This document shows positions 39,101-44,560 of a stretch of 64,000 bases of DNA, one piece after another. The stretch is from Parelaphostrongylus tenuis (Eukaryota > Nematoda > Chromadorea > Rhabditida > Metastrongylidae), in assembly GCA_019055375.1 (NCBI GenBank), contig JAHQIW010006092.1, positions 1 to 64,000 of the forward strand, in the 5' to 3' direction. The number at the start of each line of letters is the position of its first letter. The stretch's first letter is position 1. The translations under genes and the position numbers were made by a program. Under the pieces are notes generated by a model, which did no database searches, had not been told where the DNA came from, and saw only the letters and a list, made by a program, of their open reading frames with translations.

Positions 39101-41622
39101 CCACTTTATACTAATACTACTGTGACAGAACTATTGGATGGTTAGGTCATGAGTATAACGCCAAAACACAAAGATAACAGTTATAACTTCATAACTGAGC
39201 GATGGAATAGGTTTTTCAATAAAAAGGAAATTTACTCTAATTAATTCATGATATAATCGTGATGATTGAATCAAAGTATGTCATGCTCTAAATCTCAATT
39301 ATGAACTCTATACAACCATGTAGATGATGATGGAAGGAGTAAAGTTTTTATATTCTCAAAAGGTACTCGCAGCTGGCGTTGTTTTGAACAACAGCTTCAC
39401 CTTTCAAAATAATTTCCGCTTGAATGTCAATGAGGTATAGAAACACTATGATCGTACTGAATAGCACTCTTAACCGAATCGACTGGGTTCGCTAGGTATT
39501 TGTCATTACGATTTTATGCTTACTGCTTCTAAAGTCATGTTGATATGCTACAAAAATCTAATATGAACAGGCATAACCGAATCCAGATAATGAAAATGAT
39601 TTGATCTATACGTATCTCATTCATGAAAGAAACCGACCATCTTCGTCTTGTTTATCCATAGTTCCACCATCTGCTGTAGTGCCGCCCAGTTCCATACCTT
39701 CAACTATAGCCGTCCGCCTTGCCATTGTCAACGCGAATGGCACCTGCAATAATGATACAATGGGCGGTCCATAAATTGGTTCACTGTGAAATTCAATTAA
39801 AGCACTTTTTAACACAAAGTAGATCTGTTTGCCCATAATACTACGGATATCCTTTCTTGTGTTGTGAACAATCACTGATTTCATAAAGATCCAAAGTGTA
39901 GAAACTATGGTAAAAAAAACTTGCGGAGTGGTTTAGTTTATTTACTGAGCGCGCAACAACACAGAATTTAGCTGTTCACCGATTTGCAGTCATTTGTTCT
40001 GACACGGCTAGTTTAAATTGTTCGGAGCTAATCAAGCCCTTCGGTAAGGGTCATGTATTCGGCTCCACATCCCCTAGAGGTGGCTATATACACATTTGGT
40101 CTATACCATGTCGTACTGAAGTGCATCAGTGCATCAAGTAACATTTCTTTTCCTATATTATTTTACCATTTTGCTGACATCGAAGAAGTAAAGGGTTCCA
40201 CTTGGTAAAGGAGCGCAAGAATTAACGACCACATATACGTTAAAAGATATATTCAAATTCTGTATTTTACGCACCTCATATGAGAGATACAGTAAAAATA
40301 CTAGTAGGTCAATTTATAGAAAAACCAAACGTTGCACTTGCAGTTAGTTCTCTTTCCGAAATTCTTTATTTGGCAATTTTGGAAATATTTAATAGGGAGG
40401 GAAGATTTAGGAGCACCATTTTTTAACCAGCAACAATAACGTTCATGGCTCGTATCATGTAGACTGCTTTACTGTTATTTTGAAGACGTTGGTGACTATC
40501 ACAATCCAATCTTTTTGCTCTGTCATCACTCTTCTTACATAGATGAATTGGTACTTGTCTGCTATATGGTAACAAAAGAAGATTTGACCCATTGCCTGGA
40601 CAAGCTCTTTTCATGAAAGTGTTTGCAATCATTAGAAAGCTCAAATCTCTAGCTACTGCGACACGCTTTCCTTTTTTTTGATAAAGCCCATCGTAACGTT
40701 GGAAGAAAAAGAGAACTTTTTTGTTTTACATACGCATATTTCTCGCAGGACACAACTGTGTCCTGGGATTTTGAGTGAATATTCGATAGCGTATATGCCG
40801 ATGATTCCATGGCTGCGCTTTTTTTCAGGAAATCTTGTTTCACTGTAGTGCAGCAGGGAAAATAAGGTTGAGTTTCACATACCCGTGTATTGTATTTCTG
40901 CCAAAGTGTTGGCTGGACAAAAGCAGAAGGGGAGGGTGAGGGGATGCTGGCCATGAATTTCATACGGCGATCGATCAATTGAGTTGACGCGTTGCACAGG
41001 TGTAGCGCAATTTTTCATTCAATTGGAAGTATATTCTCCGTCTTGTTAGAAACTCCACATAAAGCGTTTGGCTCTGATACTAAAAGATTTCCTCTGCATA
41101 TTCATGCGTTTTTCGTGCTTTCCGCGAAGTCATAGTTGAAGTGCGCGACTAGTGTAAAACATGATTCTATTTTGAATGCTACAGCGTTATAAAAAAGTCT
41201 TTTCAAATGAGGGCGCAGTAATCAAATAAAAACTTTTCAGTAATTGCAAAAAGATTGACGCTTTTTTGAAAATCCTGTCCAGCGCATGGAGTTGAATCTG
41301 CGTTTGATGCCATATGACAAACAAGTACCGATAAATGTAAGGCTGAAGTAACTCATTGCAGTTGTGTTTGAAGAAAGCAAATAATACCTATGACTAATCA
41401 TCAGAATATGTTTATAACTCCGAACATGTGCTAAGATGCATTTACCTGGTTCATGACGGCGTCGCAATTGTTATGTTTATTATCGACAGGATTGATTAAC
41501 GGTATATCTTTTGAGACGAGATGATTGGGCAGTTGACGGAACGGGGACATTGTCAGATCGTCGAATCGTAGTGCCGTCAACTGTTTCGTCAGGGAACGTG
41601 ATGTCCCTTGGGGCGGCATCAT
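7311..41622 (-). CDS. Two-pore-domain (K2P/TWK) potassium channel, whole gene
   Basis: Likely role: K+ leak channel of the plasma membrane that sets resting potential in nerve or muscle (family knowledge). Twelve exons were placed by GT/AG signals: 41446-41622, 39638-39743, 38828-38911, 36301-36384, 31404-31519, 26029-26146, 25824-25904, 19941-20007, 19513-19603, 18751-18882, 13293-13356 and 8634-8772. Their sum is 1259 nt and codon phase matches at every junction. A tail exon starts at 8545; a last exon at 7311-7483 is tentative. Visible parts: TM1 with [17 protein letters not shown], the cap, filter 1 (TSI-GYGHLIP), TM2 with [17 protein letters not shown]3, filter 2 ([11 protein letters not shown]) and TM4 with [17 protein letters not shown]. 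Two P-loops and four TMs are the hallmark of K2P channels. Which nematode TWK paralogue this is, I cannot say. Further 5' exons or a trans-splice site upstream of 41622 are possible. Confidence 0.92.
7505..7612 (+). repeat. (ATC)n/(CAT)n trinucleotide-rich stretch
   Basis: Imperfect CATCAT and CACCATCAT repeats occur in two runs, near 7510-7545 and 7590-7610. Read on the minus strand they give Asp-rich frames, which are best treated as low complexity. Confidence 0.7.
8110..8398 (-). CDS. K2P channel C-terminal tail, second frame
   Basis: An open frame of about 96 codons includes [20 protein letters not shown] and [16 protein letters not shown], ending at a possible donor (GAAG|GTGTGT, exon end 8110). 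It is acidic and amphipathic and looks coding, but it is one frame off the segment entered from exon 12. Either a short intron (GTGAGG...GCCAG or GTACAT...CTCAG) or an indel must lie between about 8390 and 8480. It follows the channel directly, so a cytoplasmic tail is the simplest reading. Confidence 0.6.
8395..8545 (-). CDS. K2P channel exon 13 (tail start)
   Basis: The acceptor TTCTTTAG precedes 8545. The first base completes the codon left by exon 12. The frame reads through [20 protein letters not shown] to a TGA at 8395-8397. If no further splicing occurs the protein ends here at about 469 residues. The long open frame just beyond suggests that this TGA may lie in an intron or reflect a frameshift. 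Confidence 0.7.
8634..8772 (-). CDS. K2P channel exon 12 (TM4)
   Basis: The acceptor CACTTTCAG precedes 8772 and the donor GTAAGG follows 8634. It encodes [17 protein letters not shown] (TM4) and then the basic [20 protein letters not shown], typical of the cytoplasmic exit of nematode TWK channels. Entry phase 1, exit phase 2. Confidence 0.9.
9644..9949 (+). CDS. Unrecognised plus-strand ORF inside a channel intron
   Basis: A 101-codon frame whose second half is charged and coding-like ([30 protein letters not shown]), with a stop at 9947-9949. It lies antisense in the intron between channel exons 11 and 12. An acceptor-like AATCAG near 9725 could make the second half an exon of a nested gene. 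No domain was recognised and no partner exons were found. It may equally be a transposon relic. Confidence 0.25.
   Translation: MASFCIRFSLFLRDFNRILDRSFVEKSDSTSDQPESPTTVLYIRASLSEIHKNGAHRRRFPFKRNEHEDHYEDGRLRASIRFMSSEDDDAHRNVNLVNNFF
11309..11461 (+). other. Short coding-like frame, 50 codons
   Basis: From ATG at 11309 the frame reads [20 protein letters not shown] and on to a TGA at 11459. Codon texture differs from the AT-rich flanks. No family was recognised and it is too short to call a gene. Confidence 0.15.
12432..12560 (-). mobile_element. tRNA-derived SINE-1 fragment
   Basis: A minus-strand piece of the SINE-1 family, including the GGGCTCACCAAGC and GTATCAGACTTG words found in the copies at 24995 and 29186. 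A B-box-like GAGTTCGATTCC lies at the 5' part. It is truncated at both ends. Confidence 0.6.
13293..13356 (-). CDS. K2P channel exon 11 (pore 2 filter)
   Basis: The acceptor GTTTCAG precedes 13356 and the donor GTGAG follows 13293. It encodes [20 protein letters not shown], with the second selectivity filter TVGFGD, and leads into TM4. Entry phase 0, exit phase 1. Confidence 0.93.
13965..14160 (-). mobile_element. tRNA-derived SINE-2, copy 1
   Basis: On the minus strand, a tRNA-like head with an A-box-like AGTACAATGGTTGGTGCACG and a B-box GGTTCGAGTC is followed by a body ending near TACATCATTGATATA. It lies directly beside a second copy at 14225-14425 in the same orientation. Confidence 0.65.
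14225..14425 (-). mobile_element. tRNA-derived SINE-2, copy 2
   Basis: The minus strand has A-box-like AGTGCAGCGGTTACAGCAC and B-box GAGTTCGAGTCCC, then a body with CATCATTGGGTATATCTGA. It is the same family as 13965-14160 and 19120-19325. It is not a functional tRNA because the anticodon arm and a paired acceptor stem are missing. Confidence 0.7.
14640..15600. repeat. Degenerate ~350-bp period repeat, block 2
   Basis: Landmarks TCGATAG-TTGAG (about 14680) and TCGATAGCCTGAAA (about 15045) are 365 bp apart, with the CTTCACAG...TTTTTGG word between them. Overlapping frames at 15166-15486 fall inside the repeat and are not genes. Confidence 0.55.
16205..17248. mobile_element. Long-TIR MITE, copy 1 (split by a SINE)
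   Basis: The ends are GGTTCTTTC (16205) and GAAAGAACC (17248). The left inverted repeat is about 150 bp; the right one is partly deleted. The internal part matches the 33665-34564 copy (shared CTGCCACGG...CTCGCCTTG and ATAAGCGAGAT words). A SINE inserted between 16803 and 17114. There is no transposase. Confidence 0.75.
16803..17114 (-). mobile_element. tRNA-derived SINE-1, full-length, nested
   Basis: On the minus strand: A-box-like GCCCAGTGGTTAAAGG, then B-box GGTTCGATCTC, then a conserved body ending in GTTGATCAACGC-like sequence near 16820. It is flanked by an imperfect 16-bp target-site duplication (ATAAGCGAGATGAAAG near 16787-16802 and ATAAGCAAGATAAGAG near 17116-17131), which interrupts the host MITE. 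Confidence 0.8.
17711..18353. mobile_element. Long-TIR MITE, copy 2
   Basis: Inverted repeats of about 150 bp start at GGTTCTCTC (17711) and end at GAAAGAACC (18353). Both arms carry the CTCATTCGTTGGAGAG / CTCTCCAGTGAATGAG pair. The internal part is diverged from copy 1, with a GC-rich stretch near 18040-18080. Non-coding. Confidence 0.75.
18751..18882 (-). CDS. K2P channel exon 10 (TM3, pore helix 2)
   Basis: The acceptor TATTCAG precedes 18882 and the donor GTACGT follows 18751. It encodes [20 protein letters not shown], then [19 protein letters not shown] and CLISL: TM3, the short linker and the pore-2 helix. Phase 0 on both sides. A 30-nt mini-exon just upstream (18926-18955) may also be spliced in. 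Confidence 0.9.
18926..18955 (-). CDS. Possible 30-nt mini-exon of the K2P channel
   Basis: A strong TTTTCAG acceptor precedes 18955 and a GTGATT donor follows 18926. It would encode [10 protein letters not shown] in phase 0/0, leaving a 43-bp intron before exon 10. It would lengthen the TM2-TM3 loop by ten residues. Skipping it also keeps frame. Confidence 0.35.
19120..19325 (-). mobile_element. tRNA-derived SINE-2, copy 3
   Basis: On the minus strand, B-box GGTTCGAGTCTC and the body words CATCATTGGGTACACCTG match the pair at 13965-14425. It lies in the channel intron between exons 9 and 10. Confidence 0.65.
19513..19603 (-). CDS. K2P channel exon 9 (TM2)
   Basis: The acceptor TTCTACAG precedes 19603 and the donor is GAG|GTCGGT at 19513. 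With exon 8 it forms [20 protein letters not shown], the inner half of TM2 and one of the most conserved stretches of nematode TWK channels, and then the charged start of the cytoplasmic loop. An alternative donor (GAG|GTGACG) would break phase with exon 10. Confidence 0.9.
19941..20007 (-). CDS. K2P channel exon 8 (filter 1, TM2 start)
   Basis: The acceptor GATTTTAG precedes 20007 and the donor GTTCGT follows 19941. It encodes [20 protein letters not shown] and then ILG. It supplies the first K+ filter signature GYGH, whose leading TSI comes from exon 7. Phase 1 in, phase 2 out. Confidence 0.93.
20206..20361 (+). other. Short Cys-rich frame, 51 codons
   Basis: From ATG at 20206: [20 protein letters not shown], then [15 protein letters not shown], ending TAA at 20359. 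It lies antisense in the exon 7-8 intron. Not recognised; probably chance or a relic. Confidence 0.12.
20432..20667 (+). pseudogene. Coding-like fragment of unknown (perhaps transposon) origin
   Basis: An open stretch of about 78 codons without an early Met includes [20 protein letters not shown] and then [20 protein letters not shown], with a stop at 20665. The Cys-x2-Cys arrangement and basic character suggest a zinc-binding or DNA-binding segment. I cannot name the family. The flanks show nothing coding, so it is probably a transposon relic in the channel intron. Confidence 0.3.
21144..22065. mobile_element. Long-TIR MITE, variant subfamily
   Basis: It shares the internal words of the other copies (GCTCTGTC, ATAAGCGAGATAAGA, ACACAATTTTATTCTGAAT), but its ends carry a different motif: GACGGCGCGGA-like sequence and an outer GTACTTTTCTG/CAGAAAAGTAC. 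The inverted arms are diverged (about 21144-21310 and 21900-22065). Confidence 0.6.
22250..22385 (-). mobile_element. Diverged SINE-1 fragment
   Basis: The minus-strand order of words (head with CTGGGTATGGTTAAA, then CTCAGTAAGCC, then TTGGTATCAGACATG) matches SINE-1. It is heavily mutated. Confidence 0.45.
22739..22760. repeat. (TA)n microsatellite
   Basis: A run of TA repeats borders the left side of the mariner copy at 22801. Confidence 0.8.
22801..24120 (+). mobile_element. Dead mariner-type DNA transposon, ~1.32 kb
   Basis: The ends form diverged inverted repeats (left AGGCTGTTTGAAAAGTTGTG; right, reversed, AGGGTGCGTTAAAAGTTCTG) inside TA-rich DNA. The length is that of a full mariner. 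Transposase traces in order: helix-turn-helix remnant with [20 protein letters not shown] and RKGRP (about 23035-23130), first catalytic block [14 protein letters not shown] (about 23385-23430), a block with APLYSLRST where the second Asp is lost, the third block [11 protein letters not shown] (about 23765-23800), and a C-terminal block [10 protein letters not shown]. The D-to-D spacing of about 37 fits the D37D group. Several stops and frameshifts make it inactive. Confidence 0.8.
23000..23920 (+). pseudogene. Mariner transposase pseudogene
   Basis: Broken reading frame of the element at 22801-24120. The first Asp (in FEDEKIF) and the third Asp (in NPVD) survive. The second (expected in QQDGAP-like context) reads QQYCAP, so Asp is replaced by Tyr. 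At least three frame changes and several stops interrupt it. Confidence 0.75.
24118..24200. repeat. (AT)n then (GA)n microsatellite
   Basis: About 60 bp of AT repeats are followed by a short GA run, adjoining the mariner's right end. Confidence 0.85.
24290..24570. mobile_element. Long-TIR MITE, left-half fragment
   Basis: It contains AACGCTGTAGCA, TCATCACGTGTATAA-TCGCTGGAA, TGTGTAGAGAATTTTC and AAAATTCTCA words in the same order as 33820-33990. The right half is missing. Confidence 0.55.
24995..25290 (+). mobile_element. tRNA-derived SINE-1, near full length
   Basis: A-box-like TAGCGCAGTGGTTAGAGGTGC, a mutated B-box (TTGCTCGATCTTG), the conserved body (CATCCATCCCTCCGGGG, ATGCATTCAATCACCTC) and a tail ending GATCAACGCCGAGAGCTTTA. 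About 295 bp. Confidence 0.75.
25490..25710. mobile_element. Long-TIR MITE, right-half fragment (variant end)
   Basis: It contains CCAGCGATTCATACGCGTGATAA, then the GTTGTAGCCAGAGACTTAAGC arm and the end GCCGTCTAACATATAAGTGCC, the same outer motif as the 21144-22065 and 48620-48850 copies. Confidence 0.55.
25824..25904 (-). CDS. K2P channel exon 7 (pore helix 1)
   Basis: The acceptor GCTTTGCAG precedes 25904 and the donor GTACCA follows 25824. It encodes [20 protein letters not shown] and then TVLTSI: end of the cap, pore-1 helix and the start of filter 1. NNT is a possible N-glycosylation site on the extracellular side. Entry and exit phase 1. Confidence 0.92.
26029..26146 (-). CDS. K2P channel exon 6 (extracellular cap)
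   Basis: A strong acceptor TTCTGCTTCAG precedes 26146 and the donor GTGAGC follows 26029. It encodes [20 protein letters not shown] and then [19 protein letters not shown], an amphipathic helix of the K2P cap with a possible NET glycosylation site. The intron to exon 7 is 124 bp. Confidence 0.9.
26972..26987 (+). repeat. 16-base poly-G run
   Basis: Sixteen consecutive G at the edge of the GC-cored repeat. Such runs are prone to sequencing and replication error. Confidence 0.9.
26990..27345 (-). repeat. GC-cored dispersed repeat, inverted copy
   Basis: Minus-strand copy of the family at 2700-3085. The GC-rich end is at 27020-27090, TAAATGGTGGAATGTGATAG is shared with copy 1 (inverted), and the box with GGCATTGCATGCAATG lies near 27255-27290. 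Open frames at 26956-27344 fall within this repeat. Confidence 0.5.
27931..28205 (+). mobile_element. tRNA-derived SINE-1, diverged copy
   Basis: A-box TAGCGCAGTGGTTAGAGGTGC, B-box-like AGTTCGATCACG, body word TTTGTCTGGGAGGATTAG, and a tail with GACTGATCAACATC. Full length but mutated. Confidence 0.7.
28400..29160. repeat. Degenerate ~350-bp period repeat, block 3
   Basis: Contains ATCATTTGATAGCTTG, AAACTCAATTTAGGAACC and CTTCTACAAACGTATTTTAAG landmarks of the family. Confidence 0.45.
29186..29460 (+). mobile_element. tRNA-derived SINE-1, 5'-truncated
   Basis: Starts inside the head (CTCTGTGTGCACACGAGG), keeps the best B-box (GGTTCGATCTC) and the full body and tail (GATCAACGCCGAGAGC). It lacks the A-box, so it could not have been transcribed from its own promoter. 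Confidence 0.7.
30480..31060 (+). repeat. GC-cored dispersed repeat, copy 2
   Basis: The box GCTGATGAGGTGGTATCG...GTGTGCAGCATCA (30525-30575) leads through about 300 bp of AT-rich DNA to a GC-rich end (30980-31050: CGCGCCTCGCCC, GACCGCGCCGCG, AACGCGGAAGCC). The minus-strand ORF here is within the repeat. Confidence 0.5.
31107..31140. repeat. (AT)n microsatellite
   Basis: Two AT runs separated by TAATTA. Confidence 0.8.
31404..31519 (-). CDS. K2P channel exon 5 (cap helix 1)
   Basis: The acceptor CATCACAG precedes 31519 and the donor GTATGA follows 31404. It encodes [20 protein letters not shown] and then [18 protein letters not shown], fitting the first cap helix. The Cys could make the inter-subunit disulphide seen in many K2P caps (inference). 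Phase 1 in, 0 out. Confidence 0.85.
32030..32120 (+). mobile_element. SINE-1 body fragment
   Basis: TTTGTCTGGGAGGATG, GCATCGGTAGGCCATC and GTATGCATTCAATCACCTC match the middle of SINE-1. Both ends are missing; a hammerhead-like repeat follows immediately. Confidence 0.55.
32125..32215 (-). ncRNA. Hammerhead-like repeat, copy A
   Basis: On the minus strand: CTGATAA (32195-32201), then a stem from the palindrome GGCGGTACCGCC (32179-32190), then GAAA (32175-32178), then CGTACGTAAGCCATTGG. It is homologous to the repeat at 35150-35260. The core G8 is A in this copy, so cleavage is unlikely. Confidence 0.5.
32870..33200. repeat. Degenerate ~350-bp period repeat, single unit
   Basis: About one unit, with TTGAGCTATCGATTTACG and TCTAAAAAGCATATT-like landmarks. 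Weaker than the other blocks. Confidence 0.35.
33665..34564. mobile_element. Long-TIR MITE, best-preserved copy (~900 bp)
   Basis: The left arm (33665-33825) and right arm (34400-34564) are reverse complements over about 155 bp, for example CTCATTCGCTGGAGAGGAAG against CTTCTCCAGCGAATGAG, and ACGCTGTAGC against its partner. Outer ends are GGTTTCTTC/GAAAGAACC. The interior has no transposase. Open frames on the plus strand (33606-33929) lie in the left arm. Confidence 0.8.
35150..35260 (-). ncRNA. Hammerhead-like repeat, copy B
   Basis: On the minus strand: TGTGGTA, core CTGACGA (35229-35235, canonical), a stem GGCGTGC-GAGA-GTACGGC with a GNRA loop and one mismatch, then AAAA (35207-35210) where GAAA is required, then CGTACGTATATC. 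G12 is changed to A. An unbroken relative of this repeat would be a standard hammerhead. Confidence 0.55.
35425..35515 (+). repeat. Hammerhead-like repeat, copy C (inverted partner)
   Basis: Plus-strand relative of copy B: GGCGTGCGAGAATATGCTGAAA, then TGTACGTATATCACTA and CTGAAAGGTTTAGAACC. The CUGANGA box has decayed to TTTATTA. With copy B it makes an inverted repeat about 165 bp apart. Confidence 0.5.
36301..36384 (-). CDS. K2P channel exon 4 (TM1 end, cap start)
   Basis: The acceptor CAATTTTTAG precedes 36384 and the donor GTAAAT follows 36301. It encodes [20 protein letters not shown] and then EIQEAEL, the classical end of TM1 with its glutamate and the outward helix of the cap. Phase 1 in and out. 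Confidence 0.9.
37389..37565 (-). other. Coding-like frame in the exon 3-4 intron
   Basis: About 58 open codons end in TAA (37389-37391), including [19 protein letters not shown] and [18 protein letters not shown]. There is one hydrophobic segment followed by a charged tail. It lies on the same strand as the channel. It could be an alternative exon or a fragment of another membrane-protein gene. No family was recognised. Confidence 0.2.
38828..38911 (-). CDS. K2P channel exon 3 (TM1)
   Basis: The acceptor TTTTTTTAG precedes 38911 and a perfect donor GTAAGT follows 38828. It encodes [20 protein letters not shown] and then ILYVFVG: basic stop-transfer residues and most of TM1. Phase 1 in and out. 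Confidence 0.92.
39638..39743 (-). CDS. K2P channel exon 2 (cytoplasmic N-terminus)
   Basis: The acceptor ATTATTGCAG precedes 39743 and the donor GTCGGT follows 39638. It encodes [20 protein letters not shown] and then an acidic, Gly/Thr-rich stretch ending MDKQDED. The donor is weak, but the phase agrees with both neighbours. Confidence 0.8.
40625..41300. mobile_element. Decayed long-TIR MITE
   Basis: The left part (AGCTCAAATCTCTAGCTACTG, 40640-40660) and right part (ACATGATTCTATTTTGAATG, ACAGCGTTATAAAAAAGTC, 41158-41205) match the family. Arms are badly eroded. Confidence 0.4.
41446..41622 (-). CDS. K2P channel exon 1 (start)
   Basis: Starts [20 protein letters not shown] and continues through [19 protein letters not shown] to a donor CAG|GTAAAT at 41446. 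ATG at 41620-41622 is chosen. The frame stays open upstream for about twelve codons to a TGA, with an acceptor-like AAATAG near 41655, so an earlier exon or an SL trans-splice site may exist. Phase 0 out, matching exon 2. Confidence 0.75.
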
Positions 41623-42585
41623 TCGCTTCGCACTCTTGAACGCACTAACGTCAACTATTTGTCATGTTTGAGTACATGGGTGACAAAAAAATGGAAACGA
41701 GCGTCAGAGGAAAAAAGAAGAGGCGAGAAAGAAATTCAGAAAAAATGTAGAATTTGTATATAAAACTGTAAAACTCACAACTCTGCGATTCATCAAAAGC
41801 GAGGCACAGGCGGCTACATTTTTTATCTATAGCTGGTCTATCGTCATCATTTTATTATGCAAATATTATTCATCATTGCCATTACTAGATCGAAGCGCTC
41901 TGACGTTCTTTTGGCAAATTGGAAATTACTTTATTTAATCATTTGGACGGAAAACTTCATTGAGGAAATAAGACACTATAAATAGCAAGGAAAAAAGGAA
42001 GGAAAAATAATTATAATAAGACTGATAGATAAACACGCTTGGACCTTATCTATCCGATTCACCTCATATAATGTGTGTTTGCCGAAGACAGCGCTGATGG
42101 ATCCTAGGACAATTCTACACATTCTCAATCCTTGACCACAACCAGCCACCATTTCCTATAAATCTGCGGGAGCTGTTGTCAGACAAGTTCGTCACAAATT
42201 TGCTTATCGTGGCAAAACGGAAAGGCTTATCTGCTAATGAAGCAGAATTGAGCTAACAACCGTTCCTGTTTTACATGCTGTTTCCAGTTACCACTCTTTC
42301 CACACTACTTTGGTAGATATACAAGAAAATATGTTGCACACAATAAGAGCGGGCTTATTATTGCGATCGCTAACACCAGAACTTATTAACAGTCAATGAA
42401 TAAATTGGAAGGAACAAAGCGAAATTCTCCTTCTTTGCCAAGTTTCTCGTCGTTAAGAATTGAACAAGTTTTAGCTGGTTGTGCGGCTACAAGCGTGTTT
42501 CTTTATAGTGTATAGGAACTTGAGTTTAGATCCAGACGACCAAGTACATACTTTTCACCTAAAGACGATTTGAAAGATTGGCATC

Positions 42586-42777
42586 ATGTCCATGGGAAAG
42601 CTACTTCCAATTACTCTTTTATTTGTATTATACATATACAATTTTGCGCAAGAGGTGTGCTTATCTGGGCATGGATTGTATCCATTACATCTGCTTGGCC
42701 AAAACCTTCCAAACAAAAGTGAAAAAGTGGTTATTTCAACAAATGGACCCTATGTCTACTCCAATAGAAAACGATAA
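42586..42777 (+). CDS. Possible small secreted protein, 63 codons
   Basis: Starts MSMGKLLPITLLFVLYIYNF, a good signal peptide with likely cleavage after FAQ, then EVCLSGHGLYPLHLLGQNLP and a short basic end. It lies upstream of, and divergent from, the channel gene. No domain was recognised. It could be a first exon whose partners I did not find, or chance. Confidence 0.3.
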   Translation: MSMGKLLPITLLFVLYIYNFAQEVCLSGHGLYPLHLLGQNLPNKSEKVVISTNGPYVYSNRKR

Positions 42778-43089
42778 ACCAACTAGAACCAGCTTTTACA
42801 AAAGCTGATCATAACTAAATATGGCCAGAGACCGATCTTAATAAATGGTCTCATATCGAAAGTATGGTGCCTTAAATATTCTGACCTTAGCAAAAAATTC
42901 ATAGGAGAATTCATTTACAATGAGGACGAATAAAAACATTTTTGATATCAAAGTGGATTATCTGTGATGCATGCTACAATTTACATCCTTAAAAGTTGAA
43001 ATAATTTTACTAGTAAAAAAATGAACGTCTCAACTTTCAAATTTAATTGCTTAATTTCGTTCATTTATGCTTTATTTGCACAATTTGAA

Positions 43090-43225
43090 ATTCTTTTGAT
43101 CATTTGACGACCATATGTACCGTTTTCGTTACATAGCGTGTGCAGCGCTCGCGGCGGCCGCGGCGAGTACGTATCGTCACGCTTCTTTGGAGATAGTAAT
43201 TTATCTGTTTATTCAAGGTTCCAAG
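43090..43225 (+). repeat. GC-rich island, perhaps a GC-cored repeat end
   Basis: GCGCTCGCGGCGGCCGCGGCGAG is embedded in AT-rich DNA, resembling the GC-rich ends at 3010 and 45990. The rest of the family was not seen. Confidence 0.3.
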
Positions 43226-44560
43226 AGGACATCATTAGCATTGAATGATAGAATGTCACAGAGGAAACTTCTACAAGGGGTTTTTTGGTGAAGAAAACGC
43301 CCATCTGCCGGAAATCAATCTATGACTGAACAAAAGAACCACATCCCTTTGAAGGAAACTTACTTCCAGTCGTTGAAGAACGTTTGCTTCTTAGTTCCTG
43401 ATTCATGTTCCTGTACTCATTTGATAGCTTAAAAAATGTTGATCATTACACATAGCTTAGATTTTTGCGAAACTTTCAGATGTCATTCTACTAATCAAAA
43501 ACAGACAATATTCTGTTTTCAAAGTGTGTTGCTCCTGTTCCACAACAGATATTTTTGGTAATATAAACTAAAATTTTGATGTTAAGTGAACCTTCTCGCT
43601 ATAAAAGATTAGGCTGTCATTAAATTGGCTTCTATAAACGTATTTTTAAGAGAAAGAGCACTCTGTTATCTTAAAATCTACCCTTTTCATCAAGAATTGC
43701 AAAGATGCGGTCGCATTCATGTGAAAAGCGCTCGTGTTTCCTTTTTCTCTAAAAAGAGCTTTTTTACAAAGTTATTAGTAATCATTCGCTGGCTTGGGAG
43801 TTGGACATTTTAGCAATAAGCCTGGTTTGTGAGAGTACGAAAAGATAACTGCAAAAGAATAACGTTTTGCTTTCGGAGTAAGCTGTTTCAACTTTACAGC
43901 GATTTTTTGAGAATATATCGTGCATTTCGATCCTGTGAAACTTTTATTTTAGTTAAATATTACAGAAAAGGCTGTCATAAAAAGTTTTATGGTGAACATC
44001 AACTCCATGTATCAAGAAATATTCTTTTTCTCAATGAGAAAAACACATTGTCGTGAAACGGAATTTATTTCCAAGTGTTGTCTAACATTCGTTCCTTCCA
44101 ATTTCATTTACGTTTTTGTAGTTTTTCGATAGCCTGAAAAAGTAAATTTTCTCACTGAGTTTGCTCTACAAAAAGGCTTACATAGACGTTCAGCTAGCTA
44201 AGGAAAGGTAAAGTTTTGCAATCGGAAATCATTTTTCCATCTTCACGCGGGATTTGTGGTTTCTTAAAGTGAAAATTTGATTTCAGAAAAACTTCGTCGT
44301 TATGAAGTATCGAATTTTACTGGGTAGACTTCTATAAACTTGTTTTTAGTAGAAAGAGCACCTAGCTGTCCAAAAATTTTCACTTTTCAGTACGAGCTGG
44401 ACGAAGTGCAGTCGCATCCTGTGAAATGTGCTCGCGTTTCCTTGCAATTTTTACGTAAAAGATATTTTCACCAGACGATTTGTAATCAATCAATAGCTTG
44501 GGAAATGAAGATTTTTGTACTAGGCTTGGTTTATGGAAAGGCCTATTGAGGGAGTAATAC
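43226..44560. repeat. Degenerate ~350-bp period repeat, block 5 (four units)
   Basis: The landmark (TTTGATAGCTTAAA, TTCGCTGGCTTGGG, TTCGATAGCCTGAAA, TCAATAGCTTGGGAAA) recurs near 43420, 43784, 44128 and 44488, spacing 344-364 bp. TTCTATAAACGTATTTTTAG-type words also recur. This is the clearest tandem block of the family. Confidence 0.7.
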
